DNA from: Clostridiales bacterium
GTDB lineage: Bacteria; Bacillota; Clostridia; Saccharofermentanales; Saccharofermentanaceae
NCBI GenBank assembly: GCA_017510605.1
Contig: JAFWMQ010000015.1
Location: forward strand, 124,001 to 188,000
Direction: 5' to 3'
DNA: 64,000 nucleotides
Part shown: positions 25,575-37,100 of the stretch, one piece after another
Numbering within the stretch: position 1 is the first letter of the stretch
How the letters are laid out: each line of letters opens with the position of its first letter
Program-made: the position numbers and the translations under genes
Notes under the pieces: model-generated
What the model was told of the DNA's origin: nothing
What the model saw: the letters and a program-made list of their open reading frames with translations, nothing else
Databases searched by the model: none

Positions 25575-27692
25575 ATGGCAAATCAGGTTCACGGCCCTGA
25601 GGGCATGATATTTGCGAATAAGTACAGGATCGTCAGACTTATAGGTTCCGGCGGTATGGCTAACGTATATCTGGGAATCGATATGAACACCGGTGTTAAC
25701 GTAGCCATAAAGATATTGAAACCCGAGTTCTCGTCAGATGAAGATTTTATTAGAAGATTTGATGCGGAAGCAAAATCTGTTGCATCCCTTAACCACGCTA
25801 ATATCGTAAAAGTATACGGAGTAGGACACGAAGGAAATTTCAGATATATCGTACAGGAATACATCGAAGGTATCACAGTAAAGGAACTCATTAATCAGAA
25901 CGGCCACCTTGACTGGCGTAATGCCGTCCCAATCGTTATCCAGATAGGTCTTGCTCTTGATTATGCACATCAGAACGGAATCGTTCACAGAGACATTAAG
26001 CCCCAGAATATTCTTATCTCGCGTGACCGTATCGCGAAAATAACTGACTTCGGTATCGCAAGGGCGGCTTCATCGACCACGATCACCATGACCGGTGTCC
26101 AGATGGGATCGGTACACTATTTTTCGCCCGAACAGGCAAGAGGCGGTAATGTAGGTCCTCAGTCAGATATCTATTCTTTGGGTGTATCGCTTTTCGAGAT
26201 GGTAACGGGAAGACTTCCTTTTGACGGAGATTCAAATGTCGCTATCGCAGTAAAGCATTTGCAGGAGACCCCGCCGATACCTTCATCTCTGATGCAGGGC
26301 ATCCCGAAGGGTCTTGATTCCATCATCGCGAAATGTATGCAGAAATCGCCTGAGAGACGTTACCAGACGATGCGTCAGCTTGTTACGGAGCTTGATTCAT
26401 TGCTGGTCGATCCTAACGGAATCTACGGCGTAATAACAAATGTTCCGGAAAAGAGCGCAAGCACGGATGCCAATATTTCTTTCAGGCAGGATCCTGAGTA
26501 TGAGAAGATCTCCGAGATTGAGAGAAGTGCCGAATCAAGACGTATCTCAAGATTCAGGGATAATGTCCTCCTCGCTCTTATTATCGTTGTTATTGTCGGT
26601 GTCCTTATAGGTATTGGTATCCTAGTCATAAGAGCGGTAGGAAATGCAACTCAGATTGAACAGAATACGGATTACGAGGTCGAGAACTTTGTCGGAATGA
26701 CGGCAGATGAGGCTATCAGAAGGCTGGAGTCAGCACAGGTATTCTATTCCGTTGAGTATAAAGTTACAGACGCCTATGATCCCGGCATAGTTATCGCTCA
26801 GAGCATTGACCAGGGCGTCGTTATATCAACGACAAGCAGATTAAGTAATCTTGTAATAACAGTCTCATCAGCTGATGAATATATTGTCCTTCAGGATTAT
26901 TCCAACACGACTTATGAGAATTGTTATAAGTCATTGCAGAATATCGGACTTAAGTTCTCACTCCGTCCCGAGCCTTCCGATGATGTTGCACCGGGTCTTG
27001 TTATCAGGACTGAACCTGGGGCCAATACCCAGGTCTTAAGAGGTGACACCATCATCATCGTTTATGCTACTGAGCCTACATCTAGCGTTGTCCCGGATGT
27101 TGTCGGTAAGGATATCGAGGAAGCAGGCAAAATACTGAGGGACAATAACCTGAATTTCACGATCGAAGGTTCTCCTGAAGTTCTTGCACTTCCTAAGACA
27201 GAGCAGATAGTAATTATCACAAATCCTGTTTCGGGAACAACGGTTGCAAGAAAATCAACGGTAAAGCTCTATGTCGGCACAAAGGAAGACTTCCAGAACG
27301 GCGGTACGCCTACGCCGACCCCGCCGCAGGCTGAGATCAAGACTTTAGTCACCGGAAGCGGAACTGTAACCGGCGGAGGCATATACGATCTCGATACACA
27401 GGTAACTCTTACTGCAACTCCGGCATCTGGATTCAGATTCGATTGCTGGCTTGATGAGTTCGGCAACCAGGTCGCAGTCTCGAATACTTATACGTTCATC
27501 GTTAAGTCATCGACGACTTATACGGCGGTATTTGTACAGACTTCGACTAATCCGGATATTACAATTCCCACATATCCGATCGATCCTGATCCTTCATTCC
27601 AGACAGGTGAAACGGTTATACCGACGGAACCAACCCGTCCTACATATGCGACAGGTGGCGACGACGATGATATTGGTCATATATTTATTTGA
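25575..27692 (+). CDS. prkC: PASTA-domain Ser/Thr kinase with a C-terminal InlB-type repeat
   Basis: A 705-residue membrane kinase that senses cell-wall muropeptides or lipid II through PASTA domains and controls wall synthesis and dormancy exit. The kinase domain (about 15-275) has GSGGMANVY, VAIKIL, HRDIKPQN and DFGIAR. A membrane helix lies at about 331-356, then three PASTA repeats at about 366-430, 432-500 and 501-570. A Thr/Pro linker and a further module (about 578-648: VTGSGTVTGGGIYDLDTQVT, ATPASGFRFDCWL) match the divergent InlB B-repeat (Flg_new_2-like) pattern, an unusual addition. The tail is Thr/Pro/Asp-rich. It lies in the prpC-prkC-rsgA-rpe-thiN series. Confidence 0.93.
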   Translation: MANQVHGPEGMIFANKYRIVRLIGSGGMANVYLGIDMNTGVNVAIKILKPEFSSDEDFIRRFDAEAKSVASLNHANIVKVYGVGHEGNFRYIVQEYIEGITVKELINQNGHLDWRNAVPIVIQIGLALDYAHQNGIVHRDIKPQNILISRDRIAKITDFGIARAASSTTITMTGVQMGSVHYFSPEQARGGNVGPQSDIYSLGVSLFEMVTGRLPFDGDSNVAIAVKHLQETPPIPSSLMQGIPKGLDSIIAKCMQKSPERRYQTMRQLVTELDSLLVDPNGIYGVITNVPEKSASTDANISFRQDPEYEKISEIERSAESRRISRFRDNVLLALIIVVIVGVLIGIGILVIRAVGNATQIEQNTDYEVENFVGMTADEAIRRLESAQVFYSVEYKVTDAYDPGIVIAQSIDQGVVISTTSRLSNLVITVSSADEYIVLQDYSNTTYENCYKSLQNIGLKFSLRPEPSDDVAPGLVIRTEPGANTQVLRGDTIIIVYATEPTSSVVPDVVGKDIEEAGKILRDNNLNFTIEGSPEVLALPKTEQIVIITNPVSGTTVARKSTVKLYVGTKEDFQNGGTPTPTPPQAEIKTLVTGSGTVTGGGIYDLDTQVTLTATPASGFRFDCWLDEFGNQVAVSNTYTFIVKSSTTYTAVFVQTSTNPDITIPTYPIDPDPSFQTGETVIPTEPTRPTYATGGDDDDIGHIFI

Positions 27693-27701
27693 TAGTTTCT
27701 G

Positions 27702-28628
27702 ATGGCTGAAGCAGAGCTTTTTCGAGGCGTAATAACCAAGGGCGTGGGCGGTCAGTATACCGTACGCTTTAAGGTGAATGATAAGATTGAATATGCCCAG
27801 TGCGCTGCCAGAGGCCAGTTCAGGCTTAAGGGCATTAAGCCTGCAATAGGCGACAGTGTCACGATAATGCCTTCGGGAGATCCTGATGTGGAATACGTGA
27901 TTACTGATATTGAAGACAGGACGAGCTTTATTGCAAGGCCGCCTGTTGCAAATCTCTCGATAATGCTTCTGACATTCTCAGTCACAGATCCCGAGCCTGA
28001 CCTTACTTTGCTTGATAAGATGCTTTTGGTCTGTTCTCTAAGAGACATTAAGCCTGTTATCATTTTCACGAAAAGTGATCTTAACGGCAATGACTCTGAA
28101 ATGCTTTGTTCAGTTTATACTAAGGCGGGCTATGAAGTTCTCGTATCTTCACCGCAAAGACCTATTACCAAAAGCGACCTGAAGGATATAATAGGTGATG
28201 GAATTGCCGCTTTTGCAGGACCTTCCGGAGTAGGGAAAAGCACTTTGTGCAATTCGCTTCTCGGGATCGATCTTATGCAGACCGGAGAAGTAAGTGCTAA
28301 GATAAAGCGCGGCAGACATACGACAAGACATGTTGAGCTGCATGAGTTCTTTGACGGTTTTATATGTGACACTCCCGGTTTTACCTCTTTGTCACTGGAG
28401 GACCAGGGCGTCGATTACAGGGATGTTCTATATGGATATCCTGAGATAACGGCAATTGCGACCGGCTGCAGATTCGACGATTGTTCGCACCGTAAAGAAG
28501 ACGGGTGTGTCGTCAGGAGCGCATTAGATGACGGTCTTATTGATTCGGGACGTTACGGGAGATATACAAGTTTTTATACTGAGCTTTATGATAATAGGAA
28601 TAACTACAGACACAGGAGAAAGCAATGA
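27702..28628 (+). CDS. rsgA: Ribosome small-subunit GTPase A
   Basis: RsgA is a circularly permuted GTPase that checks late 30S maturation. The 308-residue product has an N-terminal OB fold (1-75), the G4 motif FTKSDL near 127, the P-loop GPSGVGKSTLCNSLL near 173, the switch region RGRHTTRH near 206, G3 CDTPGFTSL near 222, and a zinc knuckle with Cys and His (CRFDDCSHRKEDGC near 257). The order G4 before P-loop confirms the permutation. rpe overlaps its stop by 4 nt. Confidence 0.96.
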   Translation: MAEAELFRGVITKGVGGQYTVRFKVNDKIEYAQCAARGQFRLKGIKPAIGDSVTIMPSGDPDVEYVITDIEDRTSFIARPPVANLSIMLLTFSVTDPEPDLTLLDKMLLVCSLRDIKPVIIFTKSDLNGNDSEMLCSVYTKAGYEVLVSSPQRPITKSDLKDIIGDGIAAFAGPSGVGKSTLCNSLLGIDLMQTGEVSAKIKRGRHTTRHVELHEFFDGFICDTPGFTSLSLEDQGVDYRDVLYGYPEITAIATGCRFDDCSHRKEDGCVVRSALDDGLIDSGRYGRYTSFYTELYDNRNNYRHRRKQ

Positions 28629-29287
28629 AAGATATTGGGATAGCACCTTCTATTTTGGCCGCTGATTTCGGCTATCTTATGAGAGATATTAAGGCAGTTG
28701 AGACTAATGCCGATTATCTTCATATTGACGTTATGGACGGCCATTATGTAAACAATATTTCTTTCGGTATTCCTGTTATACAGTCGATCCGCAAGTACAC
28801 GGATATGAAGTTTTTTACACATCTCATGATCACGAATCCTGAGCAGTATATTAAAGTTTTTGCTGAAAGCGGTTCGGACAATATCACATTCCATGTCGAG
28901 TGTTCTGAAGATCCTGACAGCCTTATTGAAGAGATCAAGTCTATGGGAAAGAGCGCAGGCATTGCAATCCATCCCGACACGCCTATCGAGAAGGTTTTTC
29001 CTTTTATCGGCAAAGTTGATATTATCCTTGTAATGACCGTTTATCCCGGATTCGGAGGGCAGGGTTATCTTGATTTTTCTGATGAGAGATTAAGAAAGCT
29101 CAGAAAAGCGATCGACGATCAGAATGCTGACACGATAATTGCTGTTGACGGCGGCGTTGCTGAAGATAACATCAAGCGTATATACGATGCCGGTGCGAGA
29201 CTTTTTGTTGCGGGAAGCAGTGTGTTCCATGCAGAAGATCCCGCAAAAGCCATCGACGAACTTAAAAGATGCGCTACATTGTCGTAA
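28625..29287 (+). CDS. rpe: Ribulose-phosphate 3-epimerase
   Basis: Interconverts ribulose-5-phosphate and xylulose-5-phosphate in the pentose phosphate pathway. The 220-residue TIM barrel starts IGIAPSILAADFGYL and has HIDVMDGHYV with the catalytic Asp near residue 35, HLMI near 67, MTVYPGFGGQGY near 139 and AVDGGV near 175. It sits in the conserved rsgA-rpe-thiN order and overlaps both neighbours. Confidence 0.96.
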   Translation: MKDIGIAPSILAADFGYLMRDIKAVETNADYLHIDVMDGHYVNNISFGIPVIQSIRKYTDMKFFTHLMITNPEQYIKVFAESGSDNITFHVECSEDPDSLIEEIKSMGKSAGIAIHPDTPIEKVFPFIGKVDIILVMTVYPGFGGQGYLDFSDERLRKLRKAIDDQNADTIIAVDGGVAEDNIKRIYDAGARLFVAGSSVFHAEDPAKAIDELKRCATLS

Positions 29288-29937
29288 CCGGCGGGCCTCT
29301 GACTGATGAGGCGGCAAAAAATATTAAAGAACTTTCAGATTCAGCTGAGGACAAAGTGATCATTGCCTGCGACGGCGGCTGTGATATCCTTGCGCATCAC
29401 GGAATCGTTCCTGATATTGTCGTAGGAGACATGGATTCCATCTCGGAAGATGCCCTGAAGTTCATTGAGTCCAATAACATTTTTACTGAGAAATACCCTG
29501 TCGAAAAAGACCAGACCGATTCCGAGATCGCTCTTGAAAAGACTGAGGGCCCGGATGTATTCCTGATAACACCGTTTGGAGGAAGAACTGATCATCTGTT
29601 AGCTAATATTCAGCTTGTTCTGGGATTAAGACAGAAGGGCAGGAAAGTTACTGTTACGGACGGCCTGACATATTGTTATCCGTTGTATGGTGAGGATTCC
29701 ATAGAGATCGATATCAGCCGTTTTGATAAGCCCCTGTCCGTCTCACTCATTCCGTGGGATTTTTCTGAGCCGGTAAAGGGTGTTACGACTGAGGGATTAT
29801 ACTATCCGCTCAAGGACAAGGATCTGACTGCAGGCACGACTTTCTCGTTTTCGAACCATCCGACAGAAAAAAACGGCTCAATCTCAATATCCATAAGGGC
29901 CGGACTGCTTTTGGTGACCCTAACAATTGTAAATTAG
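29269..29937 (+). CDS. thiN: Thiamine pyrophosphokinase
   Basis: Converts thiamine to thiamine pyrophosphate with ATP. The 222-residue product carries ACDGGCDILAHHGI near residue 33, VVGDMDSI near 52, the acidic KDQTDSEIAL near 80 and GGRTDHLLANIQL near 105, typical of ThiN. It overlaps rpe by 19 nt and closes the operon. Its last codons lie in an ACCCTAA/TTAGGGT inverted repeat (about 29919-29941). Confidence 0.93.
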   Translation: MRYIVVTGGPLTDEAAKNIKELSDSAEDKVIIACDGGCDILAHHGIVPDIVVGDMDSISEDALKFIESNNIFTEKYPVEKDQTDSEIALEKTEGPDVFLITPFGGRTDHLLANIQLVLGLRQKGRKVTVTDGLTYCYPLYGEDSIEIDISRFDKPLSVSLIPWDFSEPVKGVTTEGLYYPLKDKDLTAGTTFSFSNHPTEKNGSISISIRAGLLLVTLTIVN

Positions 29938-30009
29938 GGTGCCAAAATTGAGACTTTTTGCTATTGAATGAGACTGGAAAACCATATACACTTATAGTGC
30001 AAATGAATG

Positions 30010-30036
30010 AACGCATCCTTCGGGGTGCGTTTTTTG
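30010..30036 (+). terminator. Intrinsic terminator of the def-thiN operon
   Basis: AACGCATCC and GGGTGCGTT form a stem with a TTCG-type loop, followed by a run of six T. Confidence 0.9.
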
Positions 30037-30069
30037 TTGCCTATAAATATTCTACGGAGGACGATGCTT

Positions 30070-31032
30070 ATGATGAGTTACGAGCGTTTCAAGAAGAGAG
30101 TAATGAAGGAATTTCTGGATTACATGCCCGAAAGATATGCCGGTTGCGAACTTGAACTCAGGAAAGTTCCGAAGGTGAACATGTGTCTTACGGGAATCGT
30201 TATTAAACCTAAGAACATTAAAGGTTCATTCTGCAGCCCGACATTTTATATGGAGAGCCTGTATGATCAGTATTTGGATTGCGATTCTTTCGAGAAAGTG
30301 ATGTCTAATCAGGCTGTATATCTTGCTGAATCCATGAAGTATCTTCCTGAGAACATTCTGGATCTGAATGTATCATCCCTGACAGATAAGATAGTCTTTC
30401 AGATCGTCAACACAAAGGACAATAAAGAGATGATTGATCATTGTCCTCACAGGGCTTTCATGGATCTTACGATAGTGTACAGGGTTATCATAAATATTGA
30501 TGAAACCGGCGTTTCAGGGTTTCTTATCACGAACGATATCGCAAGAGCGGAGAATATGAGCGAGAAGATGCTCTTTCAGTTCGCTAAGAAGAATACTAAG
30601 AAGTTGTTCCCGTTTAAGAGCGAGAGGATTGAAGAGGCTATGGGCCGCATGATGAGAAGATGGGGAGCAGACGATAATGAGATCAGGGAGTCTTTTCCTG
30701 ATCTTGAGAAAGTGCCGGCACATGAGAGGGTATATGTGTTAAGCAATGAGTATCAGTTCTTCGGGGCAAACGCGCTTATTTACAAGGATGTTATCGGGAA
30801 AGTCGCACAGAATATAGGTACTGACTGTTATATCCTTCCGTCTTCTGTACATGATCTTGTCATTCTTTCGACCGAGACATTTAACGGAAGTGAGAGACTG
30901 ATAAACATTGTAAAGGAGACGAATAACGAACATGTCAGGCGCTCTGAAAGATTGTCTGACAGCATATACCGGTACAGTATTGTTGACGGGTCCATCAACA
31001 GGGTAACGGAAGAACTTGATGAGGTCTCGTAA
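30070..31032 (+). CDS. DUF5688 family protein
   Basis: A 320-residue cytoplasmic protein matching the clostridial DUF5688 family by general pattern: YERFKKRVMKEFLDYMPERY at the start, SPTFYMESLYDQYLDCDSFE near 65 and a C-terminal part with NALIYKDVIGKVAQNIGTDC and ILPSSVHDLVIL near 250. The start at 30070 is 9 nt after ACGGAGG; an ATG at 30073 is also possible, while the more upstream frame overlaps the terminator. No signal peptide. Family members often occur in several copies in gut Clostridia, with no known function. Confidence 0.72.
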   Translation: MMSYERFKKRVMKEFLDYMPERYAGCELELRKVPKVNMCLTGIVIKPKNIKGSFCSPTFYMESLYDQYLDCDSFEKVMSNQAVYLAESMKYLPENILDLNVSSLTDKIVFQIVNTKDNKEMIDHCPHRAFMDLTIVYRVIINIDETGVSGFLITNDIARAENMSEKMLFQFAKKNTKKLFPFKSERIEEAMGRMMRRWGADDNEIRESFPDLEKVPAHERVYVLSNEYQFFGANALIYKDVIGKVAQNIGTDCYILPSSVHDLVILSTETFNGSERLINIVKETNNEHVRRSERLSDSIYRYSIVDGSINRVTEELDEVS

Positions 31033-31073
31033 TTTACTATAACCCGGAAATGGGCAAATAAGTATATCCGATA

Positions 31074-31114
31074 GATAAGAGGTTGTCTTTTGAAGGCAGC
31101 CTCTTATCAGTTTT
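31074..31114 (+). terminator. Intrinsic terminator after the DUF5688 gene
   Basis: GATAAGAGGTTGTC (31074-31087) pairs with GGCAGCCTCTTATC (31095-31108) around a 7-nt loop, followed by AGTTTT. Confidence 0.85.
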
Positions 31115-31137
31115 AGCGAAAAAGAAAGGAAACACAA

Positions 31138-34100
31138 ATGAATATCAAGAAAAGAGCAGCTGCTTTTGCGATAGCTTTTTTAATGGCGGTAAGTCCTCTT
31201 CAGCAGTCATTTTTTGTATCTGCAGATGAGCTCCCGGAGGAAACTGAAAAAACGGTTGAGAATGTGCTGCCTGAAGAGCTGAAAGCTGAAGAAGAACCTG
31301 ATTCAACAGAAGCAGAAACTGATCAGGAAGATACAGAAATAACTGAAGAAATGGAAACGACAGAAACAATAGATACAGCAGAATCAGAGGCTGATGATAC
31401 AGTGGCCCAGGAGCCTCTGGAATCTGAAGCTGAAGAGCAGAAGAATAACATCGTCACAGCCGGGTCTTCTGAAGAATACTTTAAGTTAATAGCGGATTTC
31501 CCGGATTTTGAGAAAGTGATCGTCGATACATATGAAGATCTTTCTGATCTTGAAGTGTCCTATGGCATTTATTTTGATGGCACCTATATTTTGGGTTTTG
31601 AAAGATATGAGGATCTTGTCAAAGCGGTAGGAAAGCTCTTTGATATGAATGTTGAGTACTCTCTGGACGGCACTGTCAGTGTTTGCGGCGATACGGGAGA
31701 AACCTTAAAGGTTGGAACCGTTAATCCCGATACGGATATAAAGGTTGCAGTTATCGATACAGGCTCCAATCTTGCAAATGAATCATATTCGGTAATAGGC
31801 GATGATGCTGCTGATTATAACGGGCATGGTACTGCTATGTGCGGCCTGATTCTGAATGAGACAGACAATGCTTATATCATAAGCATAAAAGCTATCGGCG
31901 ATGACGGCAAAGGAAACATGTCGGATGTCTATACCGCAGTCCAGCTCGCGGAAGATATCGGTGTTGATTATATCCTTATGGCCATGTCCATCAGGAACGC
32001 CGGTAAATATGATGCTTTCATCTCACTTATCGATAATACTAAGGCAACTGTCGTGGCATCTGCCGGCAACAACGGAACAGATGCATCTAAATATCTTCCT
32101 GCAGGCATCAGTGGTGTTATTACCGTAGGTGCGCTTAATGATGACGGCACATTGAGATCTTCATCCAACTACGGCGACATTGTTGACTATTATGTAATTG
32201 CCGGATCAACATCTGAGGCGGCCGCAACAGCTCTCGGTAGGATCATTGACGGGAAAACCGGTGAACTGCAGACAAAGCCTTCTGAAGATCATGATGGATC
32301 AGATCCGGAAGAATATTATCTCTTCGCAAGAGAACAAAACGGTACAATGGTTTTTGTCACGGACCGCGAAGGCCCGTCGTCTATTGCCATTACTTTAGGA
32401 AATACGATCAGCCTAACCTCATATTTCAGGAATGTTCCGGGAGCTACAGGAACAGGATGGTATTACGACTATAACTATGATTCCAGTGTTAGCAACACTT
32501 CATCTTCACATGTGTATTACTGTATAGAGCATGAAGCCGAAAACCCTGTCGGAGGATATTTCTGGGATTACGATTACAGCGGAACTATAAACAGTCTGGC
32601 ATACGTATTTGCTTTCTGTCCCCAGGGAGATCCTGTTTTGTATAATGTCGCAAAACAGTGGTGGAAAGATAACGGCAGTTCCGTGCTTATCAGCACATCA
32701 AATATAAACAGCGATGTGATGTATGTGATTACGCATTTCTGTGCCTGCCGTGTCTTTAACGGTTATTGGCCTTCAGATACACCGAGGGGCGCAAATGACA
32801 GCATGAGCGTATGGAATAATTACCTCGATTATATCTATGGCATCTATTCCAGCGGAAAGGTTACTTACGGAGGAAATGTTTACACCATTTATGACGGATG
32901 GGCTGAGTATTATCACTGTGTAACAGATACTTCTGCATGGGGAACGGATCCCGAGGATTATCAGCTTTTCGCTGTCGGCGGAGCAAGAACGAGAAAGAGC
33001 AGCACGCCTACACCTACGTCGACCAACACTCCAACGCCGACAAGCACGCCAACATCGACACCGACGAGCACGCCTACTCCTACGCCGACTCCTGTTGAGA
33101 TAAGTCTTACAAAAGCATCTTCTGCTCCGGCCGTTACGGGAAGCAATACCTGTTACTCGCTTGCAAATACTTCCTATGGCCTTTATGCAAGCCCGGTTGA
33201 TGCAAACGCTAAGACAAATGCTCTTGCGACATTTACGGTCAATGCTAACGGCACAACGACCACGAAGTTTAAAACCGCATATGGCAAGACTTATTATCTC
33301 AGAGAGACTGCTGTGGGAAAAGGGTATGTGCTTGATAACAAGATCTATACAGTTTCTGTAAGCAATACCGGTACTGTGTCCGTTAACCAGAACGTCACAA
33401 CCACGTTCTCGGGCGGGATCTGCTATATGAACCTTCAGGATAATCCCGGACGCGCTCCGCTGAATATTACTCTTAAGAAAGCCGATAAGAATGGTAATGT
33501 CGTTCACAGTGCTTCACTCTCCGGCGCGGTATTCAGGATATCCTACTATGCACAGGATCTCGGAGCATCAGGCAACAGCAATGCTTCTGCAACTGTTATC
33601 TATAACGTAACGCTCAGCGGGAACTCGGGAGTGATAAAGCTCTCTGATCTTAAGGCTCTTACACCTGCAGGCGGAAGCAACCCGGATTATCTCAAGAATC
33701 TGCCTTCTGACTGGACTGATTTTCCTTACGGCACAATCCGCATTGAAGAAATAACCGCTCCTGCAGGATACAGGCTGAATGACCAGGTCGTAAGATACAG
33801 ACTCGGTGAAACCGTTTCTTTCACCGTCGAAAACAATTCGACATATGGTAACAAAAATTATTGGAAGCAGCTCGCGGACGGATCAATTGAGCTTACAGAA
33901 CTTCCCAAGGTAGGCTATTACTCACTTACAAAAACTCTTGCAGATAAGACTATAAGGAGTAATCTCGAAGGTTTTGAATATGAACTGTATAACACGAGTT
34001 CACAGAACTCGCCTGTACAGATCGCAACAGGCGTTTCACAGTCAGACGGCCGCGTTCTTTGGACATATAAAGTACAGGATTACTATCAGAATACTGATCC

Positions 34101-37100
34101 TTCAAAGCTGTTGACAGGAACAACAACGTATCAGTTAGAACTTCCTGCGGCAGAGAAGAATTCAGCTGGAACTGAGACCACCATCTGCTACCAGGTAAGG
34201 GAGATTACGGATTCGATCTGTATCTCATATGGCAATACCGGGATTCCTTATACCTATGCTGCACCTTTGACTGCCGGAAAAGCATGGACAAAGGCAAACG
34301 GATATTACTATAAGGATGTGTCAGTCACTGATGAGACAGTTACAAGAGAAGGTGTTACGAACGATTATCTGTACACCGGTATCAGCGCGAATAAGGTGGT
34401 TCCTGCAAATAATCCTTTCGATGTAACCAAAGTATCTTTCAAGATCTATAACACAGATGGAGGGAAGGATGTTCTTGTTGCAAACGGCATCGTAGATACC
34501 AACGGAAATGTTACATGGCACAGGGCGGTATCATCCGGTTACGGTTCAACACCTTCAACTTCCGTAAATGTTCTTAATAACATTCCGCTCGGATGTTACA
34601 GGGTAGAGGAAACCTGGAATAAAGACTATGTTGATGCTAACGGTACCCTGCTTCTTATCGGCGAAAAAAATAATAACGGCTGGGTAAAGACAGAGACAGA
34701 TTCGTCCTATACATATTCATTGGATATCGATCTCTCCGGTGAAGAAAACGACGGTAAGATAAAGAGTCTTTCCGTAGAGAATGAGAGGGAAGTCCAGGAA
34801 TTCAATCTCGCAAAAAATGTTGCTGTCGAGGGTGATACATCTGATGTGATGGCTGAATTGTATTATCTTGACGGTGATAAAGAGATTCTTGTTGCAACCG
34901 GAGCATGTAAGACAAGCGGTGTCGGAACATACGGTTTTACATGGGATTACAGCGGTGCTCACACGCAAAGAGACGGAATTGATACGCTTGTTCTGCCGGT
35001 CGGAAAATACAGGGTAGTCGAGATATGCCCTGAGACATTTTATAAGGATACAACGGTTCCTTATACTTACATGACACCTGAAGGATTCGGTTCAAGGACT
35101 GCAGGCGGAAAACTGCAGTTTTACAAAGATTTTGAACTTACAAGCGGAGATTATGTAACCGAGAATATAATTGTAACTAATGTCAGGATCGAGGGCTCTT
35201 TCGATATCGTCAAGGTTGAACGGTCAGGAGAAGATGAGCCTGAGACGTTTAATTTCGAGATCTATTACAGAGGGAATGGAGATGCGGCATCTGATGATGC
35301 AACATTGTTGGATACTGTCGAGATCACAACTTCAGACGGAAAGGGCTCGGTATCATTCGGCAAAGTACCCGAAGGCTGGTACGAGATCCGCGAAACAGGA
35401 GCAGCTCCTTCTTGGCGCGCACACTGGATAAATGAAACAACTGTTGAAAACAATAACAAGATAATAAGGCTTGATTCATGCAGTAGAACGAGCGCTGTCC
35501 TCACAATCGATGATGGAGTTAAAGAGGATGGAAATCCTGTAAATACAGTCGTTATATATAATGATGTGCCGCCTGTGATCGGGACAACACTTGTTGATGT
35601 TAAGACAAGCGAGCACATATCTTTATGCTCTTCTGAAACTGTTTTGGAAGATACTGTTTCTTATGAACTTCTCCTTCCGGGCCACTATGTAATGTCAGGC
35701 GTTCTGACGGATAAGAAAACCGGTAAGGAGATTGTTGATAACAATGGTAATGCAATAACTGCAAGCACGGAATTCGATGTTGATACAGTGCCTGACGAAT
35801 ATGGTGAGGCGATTCCTCAGTCAGGAACGGTTAAAGTAACGTATAAACTTGATACGACATCGGTCAACGACGTAACTATTGTTGCATTTGAAGAACTGCA
35901 CAAAGACTCGGCAGGAGGTGAGCTGATCGCTTCTCATAAGGATATCAGCGATGAAGGTCAGACAGTTTACAGTCCGGGAATCAAGACTGCCCTGATCGAT
36001 CCGGATACAGATTCGCATGTTTCGTCCTGTTCTGAAACAACAAAACTTATAGATACAGTCAGATACACAAATCTTCTTCCCGGCAAGGAATACAATGTAT
36101 CAGGTGTCCTGGTTAATAAAGAAACAGGGGATGTAATGACTGATGAGAACGGGAATGAGATCACGGCTTCTACGAAGTTTACGGCTGAGAATAGTGAAGG
36201 ACGTGTTGAAATTGTATTCGAGTTCAGCTCAGGACTTCTCAGCGGAAAAACAGTAGTAGCCTTCGAAGATCTGATCTACAACGATATACTTGTTGCAACA
36301 CATTCTGATATCAATGACGAAGAGCAGACTGTATATTTCCCGCAGATACACACAACGCTGCTTGATACTGTAACGGATACTCATATTGCCGGACAGGGAA
36401 CTATCATAAAACTTGTTGATAAGGTTGCTTATACCAACCTCAAACCCGGTTACGAGTACACCATGTGCGGCAAACTGATGGACAGGGAGACCGGCAGTGA
36501 ATTCCCGGATAAAGATGGTAATGCAATAACATCGGAAGTTGTATTTACACCCGATTCGGACAGCGGTTCTGTCGATATTATTTTCGAGTTTGACGGCGAA
36601 CTTATTGCCGGTGATACACTTGTTGCTTTTGAAGAATGTAAGTACGGTGAGAAGACTGTTGCAACGCACAATGACATAACAGATATTGAACAGACTGTCG
36701 ATGTTCCGGATATCCGCACAACATTCTTCGATAAAGATATTGGAGAAGGTAAAGGCTTTGTAAGAGCAGGAACTGAAGAGAAACTTGTTGACCGCGTTTA
36801 CTACACAAAACTGATTCCGGGGCTTGAGTACACTCTGTACAGTTCCGTTTTTGTAAAAGAAACAAAAGAGGCGCTAAAAGATGAAAAAGGCAATGAAGTA
36901 GTAAATAGCGTTACATTTAATCCTGAATCTTCAGAAGGTTTTATCGATGTCGAATTTATCGTTAATGCTGAACTGCTCGAAGGTCAGACGCTTGTTGCGT
37001 TTGAGACATTAGACTATAACAATTTCTCTCTTGTTATCCATGCTGATATCGATGATGTTGACCAGACAGTTCATGTCCCGAAGATCAAGACAACAGCTGC

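Noticed and set aside
33001..33092. DNA tandem repeat as a separate element
   Set aside because: It is the coding sequence of the Ser/Thr/Pro linker of the giant surface protein; the periodicity follows from the codons.
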